DNA of 9,820 nucleotides from Sulfurovum sp. (GTDB lineage: Bacteria; Campylobacterota; Campylobacteria; Campylobacterales; Sulfurovaceae), in assembly GCA_021159425.1 (NCBI GenBank), contig JAGGRU010000265.1:1-9820 (forward strand), read 5' to 3'. A program made the position numbers and the translations under genes. Shown here one piece after another: positions 7,337 to 9,820 of the stretch (its first letter is position 1; each line of letters begins with the position of its first letter). The notes below the pieces were generated by a model. It did not search any database, had not been told where the DNA came from, and worked only from the letters and a program-made list of their open reading frames with translations.

Positions 7337-7356
7337 ATATTATTACTGTATAATAT
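7337..7356 (+). promoter_or_regulatory. -10 promoter inside an inverted repeat
   Basis: TATAAT at 7349-7354 gives a predicted start near 7361, about 22 bases before the RNase T2 gene. There is no -35 box at the right distance. ATATTAT (7337-7343) and ATAATAT (7350-7356) form a 7-bp inverted repeat with a 6-bp spacer that overlaps the -10, the layout of a repressor site. In AT-only sequence the dyad could be chance, so the promoter is better supported than the operator. Confidence 0.4.
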
Positions 7357-7382
7357 TCAAAAAATTATATAGGTACTACTGA

Positions 7383-8372
7383 ATGAATAAACTCATACTA
7401 TTATTTACTCTGTTCACACTCTCCTTACTCGCAAGGCATGAAGCTTTTCCTACTAAAGTTTGTCCTGCATTCAACAACATGAAACACAGTAAAAATACAC
7501 ATGCTGTGCATCTTGATATCACAAAAAAATATACCATCATGAAAGAGCATAAAGGACAGAAACTCATCCTCATTAAAGGTGAACAACCTGCACAGAGATG
7601 GGTGGATGCTGAGTGTTTTTCTTCTTCAAATGATATTGGAAATTCTGTTGACTCTGCGATTGAAAGAATAGGTGAAAGCACTGTTTTTACGAGACATACT
7701 AAAAAATATGATAATTCTAATATTTCTAAATATAATCTTTTGGCTCTTTCTTGGCATAATGCATTTTGCGAGACCCACAGATACAAAAAAGAGTGTAAAA
7801 GGTCTTTGCCCCCTTTTGGAAAGGGTAAATACTCTGAGAAGCATTTTATCTTACATGGTTTATGGCCTCAACCCAGAAACAAGGTATATTGTAATGTTGA
7901 AAAAGATTTTGTGAGTGCAGACAAGCATGGTCAGTGGAGAGACCTTCCCTGTTTGGCAATGGATGATGAAATAGAAGATAGACTGGCAAAAGTGATGCCC
8001 GGATTTGCTTCTGATCTGCATAAACATGAGTGGGTAAAACATGGTACATGCTATGGTACGGATCCTCAGGAGTATTTTGAGGATGCGGTATCCTTGGTAG
8101 AGCAGATAAATACTTCGAAAGTAGGAGATTTCTTTAGCAAAAATATTGGTAAACAAGTGACACTTAAACAAGTAAGATATCAGTTTGACAGAATTTTTGG
8201 TGTGGGTGCAGGGAAACGGGTAGAGCTGAAATGTAAAAAAGGTCTCATTACAGAACTTTGGTTACATCTTGGTTCTGGAAGTGATGATATTGGAACACTG
8301 CTTAAAAGAGGAAAGACAGTACGAAGCCGTTGTCAAAAAGGGCTTATAGACAGGGCAGGGTATGGCAGATAA
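7383..8372 (+). CDS. Secreted RNase T2-family ribonuclease
   Basis: An exported endoribonuclease that cleaves single-stranded RNA through 2',3'-cyclic phosphate intermediates, probably in the periplasm. Residues 1-22 (MNKLILLFTLFTLSLLARHE then AF) look like a signal peptide. Both catalytic blocks are intact: FILHGLWPQ at 155-163 with H158, and HEWVKHGTC at 215-223 with E216, K219 and H220. The T2 domain occupies about residues 118-318 and carries several cysteines (C129, C138, C170, C190, C223, C284, C317) suited to disulfides outside the cytoplasm. About 90 residues before it (25-115) are not part of the usual T2 fold; stretches such as KYTIMKEHKGQKLILIKG and RWVDAECF recall a small SH3-like beta domain. 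The ribosome-binding site is weak (AGG at 7371-7373). The 3' end overlaps the helicase gene by 11 bp. Scavenging of RNA or phosphate is a reasonable but inferred role. Confidence 0.88.
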   Translation: MNKLILLFTLFTLSLLARHEAFPTKVCPAFNNMKHSKNTHAVHLDITKKYTIMKEHKGQKLILIKGEQPAQRWVDAECFSSSNDIGNSVDSAIERIGESTVFTRHTKKYDNSNISKYNLLALSWHNAFCETHRYKKECKRSLPPFGKGKYSEKHFILHGLWPQPRNKVYCNVEKDFVSADKHGQWRDLPCLAMDDEIEDRLAKVMPGFASDLHKHEWVKHGTCYGTDPQEYFEDAVSLVEQINTSKVGDFFSKNIGKQVTLKQVRYQFDRIFGVGAGKRVELKCKKGLITELWLHLGSGSDDIGTLLKRGKTVRSRCQKGLIDRAGYGR

Positions 8373-9642
8373 AGTTGATGTTTTAGAAGCTCTTAAACAT
8401 TCTAACGTGTTTTTAACCGGTGGTGCAGGGGTAGGAAAAAGCTACATCACCAATGAAGTGATCTTTGATTACCGAAAAAGAGGCAAACAGGTGGTTTCTC
8501 TTGGTTCAACTGGGGTTAGTGCTGTAAACATCGGCGGTTTTACGGTACACAGTTTTTTTGTTTTTGGGATTGCTTCCAACTTTGATGAACTCAATCAGGG
8601 AGACAAAAGAGCGAAAAAACGCTTAATGGATCTGAAAAAAATACTGAAAGCCACAGATCTTATCATTATAGATGAGATCTCAATGGTAAGTACTGATTTG
8701 ATGGATATGATAGCCTATAGGCTCAATAACTACGGTTACCTTGGAAAAGTAATGTTTGTGGGAGACTTTTTTCAGCTGCCACCAATTGTAAAAAACAATA
8801 GCAGAAATGATGTATTTGGTGAAAAACTGTATGCCTTTGAGAGTATGGCATGGGATCGCTTTGACTTAATGGTCATTGAACTCACAGAGATGAAGCGTAC
8901 CACAGATGCAGAGTTTACGTATATTCTCTCTAAAGTCCGAAAGGGTCTCTGTGATGAAGAGGTCATAAATTATATGACCAGACTCTGGAACACAGAAGGC
9001 ATGGAACAAGACCCGACATACCTCTATGGTCGTAACCTTGAAGTAGAACAGACCAATCGTGCAAAAATTAACGAACTCGATACAGAAGAGACCATCCTCT
9101 TTGCCAATGTAGAAATGTTTGGGAGAGTGCATGAAAAGAAGTTGGCAGGGTGGAAAAATATGCTGCCTATCACTGAACAACTCACACTAAAAGAGGGTGT
9201 CCCTATCCTTTTTACAGTGAACAAATGGGGTAAGTTCGTGAATGGTGAGAGAGGTATACTCAGGAAGATAGAAGAGGATCATCTCATAGTAGAGAAAGAC
9301 GACGAATACGTCAGGGTGGAACGACATGAGTTTGACCTGCTTGATATGATAGTTCAAGATAATGGTACAGTAGAAACCATGTCTCTTGCTACACTCTCAC
9401 AGTTTCCTCTTAAACTTGCTTATGCAGTGACTATACATAAATCGCAAGGTATGAGTATAGATAACCTTGTATGCAATGTAGACAACATCTTTGCACCCAG
9501 TCAGTTTTATGTAGCTATTTCACGAGCCATAAACCCTAAAAACTTGAAGTTGGATTTTAATAAAGGGGATTTGACCCAGTATTTGAACAGGGTGATCCAT
9601 GTGGATAACAGGGTGGTGGAGTATTATGAAAACTTAGTCTAG
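8362..9642 (+). CDS. PIF1/RecD2-like SF1B DNA helicase
   Basis: A cytoplasmic 5'-to-3' superfamily 1B helicase expected to unwind DNA during replication or repair, perhaps G-quadruplexes or R-loops as in PIF1 relatives. At 426 residues it is compact, with all core motifs: Walker A TGGAGVGKS (19-27), motif Ia STGVSAVNIGG (49-59), Walker B IIIDEIS (101-107, D104/E105), motif III GDFFQLPP (134-141), LKEGVPILFTVNK then NGERG (276-298), motif V AYAVTIHKSQGMSID (353-367) and motif VI QFYVAISRA (381-389, R388). No extra nuclease, HRDC or zinc domain is fused to it. The start at 8362 is supported by AGGG at 8352-8355, six bases upstream, and lies 11 bp inside the end of the RNase T2 gene, so the two are cotranscribed and possibly coupled. 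A later in-frame start would cut into Walker A. Confidence 0.9.
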   Translation: MADKVDVLEALKHSNVFLTGGAGVGKSYITNEVIFDYRKRGKQVVSLGSTGVSAVNIGGFTVHSFFVFGIASNFDELNQGDKRAKKRLMDLKKILKATDLIIIDEISMVSTDLMDMIAYRLNNYGYLGKVMFVGDFFQLPPIVKNNSRNDVFGEKLYAFESMAWDRFDLMVIELTEMKRTTDAEFTYILSKVRKGLCDEEVINYMTRLWNTEGMEQDPTYLYGRNLEVEQTNRAKINELDTEETILFANVEMFGRVHEKKLAGWKNMLPITEQLTLKEGVPILFTVNKWGKFVNGERGILRKIEEDHLIVEKDDEYVRVERHEFDLLDMIVQDNGTVETMSLATLSQFPLKLAYAVTIHKSQGMSIDNLVCNVDNIFAPSQFYVAISRAINPKNLKLDFNKGDLTQYLNRVIHVDNRVVEYYENLV

Positions 9643-9666
9643 TTTTTTATAGCATTAATAATATTA

Positions 9667-9675
9667 TGCTATAAT
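9667..9675 (+). promoter_or_regulatory. Extended -10 promoter (TGCTATAAT)
   Basis: TATAAT at 9670-9675 is preceded by TG at 9667-9668, giving a perfect TGn-extended -10, which can work without a -35 element; none is seen. The predicted start is near A9682. It lies 25 bp after the helicase stop, so it begins a new transcript in a region with no substantial ORF. An imperfect inverted repeat (TAGCAT at 9650-9655 and ATGCTA at 9666-9671) overlaps its upstream part and may act as an operator or as a weak helicase terminator. Confidence 0.6.
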
Positions 9676-9681
9676 GCATCC

Positions 9682-9777
9682 ATGTTCAAGTAGACCTCCT
9701 TGATAAGTTTGATTGACTATCAGATTTTCTTGGATGAAAAGGTGATCATAACTTCGGTTATGGTCGCCTTTTTTTTT
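9682..9777 (+). ncRNA. Candidate small RNA (~96 nt) with anti-SD motif
   Basis: The span between an extended -10 promoter and a strong intrinsic terminator is about 96 nt and contains no ORF beyond AUG UUC AAG UAG at its very start. That makes it a good candidate for an independently transcribed small RNA. Near the 5' end, ACCTCCTT (9694-9701) equals the anti-Shine-Dalgarno at the 3' end of 16S rRNA and could pair with ribosome-binding sites of target mRNAs. A weak hairpin (TGATA 9701-9705 with TATCA 9718-9722) sits in the middle, and CAAG (9687-9690) could pair with CTTG (9729-9732) to enclose it. The 3' part is the terminator stem with its U-tail. I recognise no known RNA family. The alternative is a leader with an attenuator for a gene starting beyond 9820. 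Confidence 0.55.
9741..9777 (+). terminator. Strong intrinsic terminator with cUUCGg tetraloop
   Basis: GGTGATCATAAC (9741-9752) pairs with GTTATGGTCGCC (9757-9768) over 12 positions, two of them G-U wobbles, around a UUCG loop closed by C-G, an exceptionally stable tetraloop. Nine T residues follow (9769-9777). AAAA at 9737-9740 extends the stem into the T-run and gives a short T-tract on the opposite strand, so it may also stop weak transcription arriving from the right. Confidence 0.93.
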
Positions 9778-9820
9778 GGCTAATTTTTAGTTGGGTGGTG
9801 GAGTGGGAATCCAATATAAG

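Noticed and set aside
7316..7337. TAGGG...CCCTA hairpin as the terminator of the aldehyde operon
   Set aside because: Only five pairs with a 12-base loop and no T-run after it, too weak to call.
9787..9820. Minus-strand partial frame ending LYWIPTPPPN at TAA 9789-9787, as the 3' end of a convergent gene beyond the window
   Set aside because: Only ten codons are visible. The arrangement would suit a shared bidirectional terminator, but too little sequence is present to support a call.

Overview
The window looks like a piece of a mesophilic, AT-leaning (roughly 40% GC by eye) Gram-negative genome. The gene set, the codon use and the mostly -10-only promoters would suit a Campylobacterota (Sulfurovum/Sulfurimonas-like) chromosome, but that placement is an inference from general resemblance, not from a marker gene. 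No rRNA, tRNA, CRISPR array or intact insertion sequence was seen.

Left edge (1-375): no conventional gene. It holds a perfect-consensus sigma70-type promoter (TTGACA, 17 bp, TATAAT; 89-117). This reads into a possible leaderless 14-codon ORF (124-168) and then a 31-codon hydrophobic ORF with an excellent Shine-Dalgarno (198-293). A perfect -10 hexamer on the opposite strand inside the small ORF could drive an antisense RNA over its ribosome-binding site. A REP-like palindrome lies at 314-331.

Minus-strand carbohydrate operon (4565 down to 376): a 1062-residue protein resembling the regulatory alpha/beta subunits of eukaryotic phosphorylase kinase (GH15 glucoamylase-like N-terminal domain) is followed after 17 bp by an E. 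coli-type glucokinase. The simplest model is glucose release from an alpha-glucan followed by phosphorylation to glucose-6-phosphate. A regulatory role for the large protein is equally possible.

Plus-strand aldehyde operon (4796-7295), divergent from the first across a 230-bp AT-rich gap: an AldB/ExaC/AcoD-type NAD(P)-dependent aldehyde dehydrogenase, a cysteine-rich DUF779 protein joined to it by a TAATG overlap, and a class I SAM-dependent methyltransferase 17 bp further on.

Plus-strand pair (7383-9642): a secreted RNase T2-family endonuclease with an extra N-terminal domain, whose last 11 bp overlap the start of a compact PIF1/RecD2-like SF1B helicase. A -10 promoter embedded in an inverted repeat precedes the pair.

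Right edge (9643-9820): an extended -10 promoter (TGCTATAAT) and, about 95 nt later, a very strong intrinsic terminator with a cUUCGg tetraloop. They bracket a stretch with no ORF beyond four codons, so a small RNA (or an attenuator leader for a gene beyond the window) is the best reading. It carries ACCUCCUU, which matches the anti-Shine-Dalgarno of 16S rRNA.
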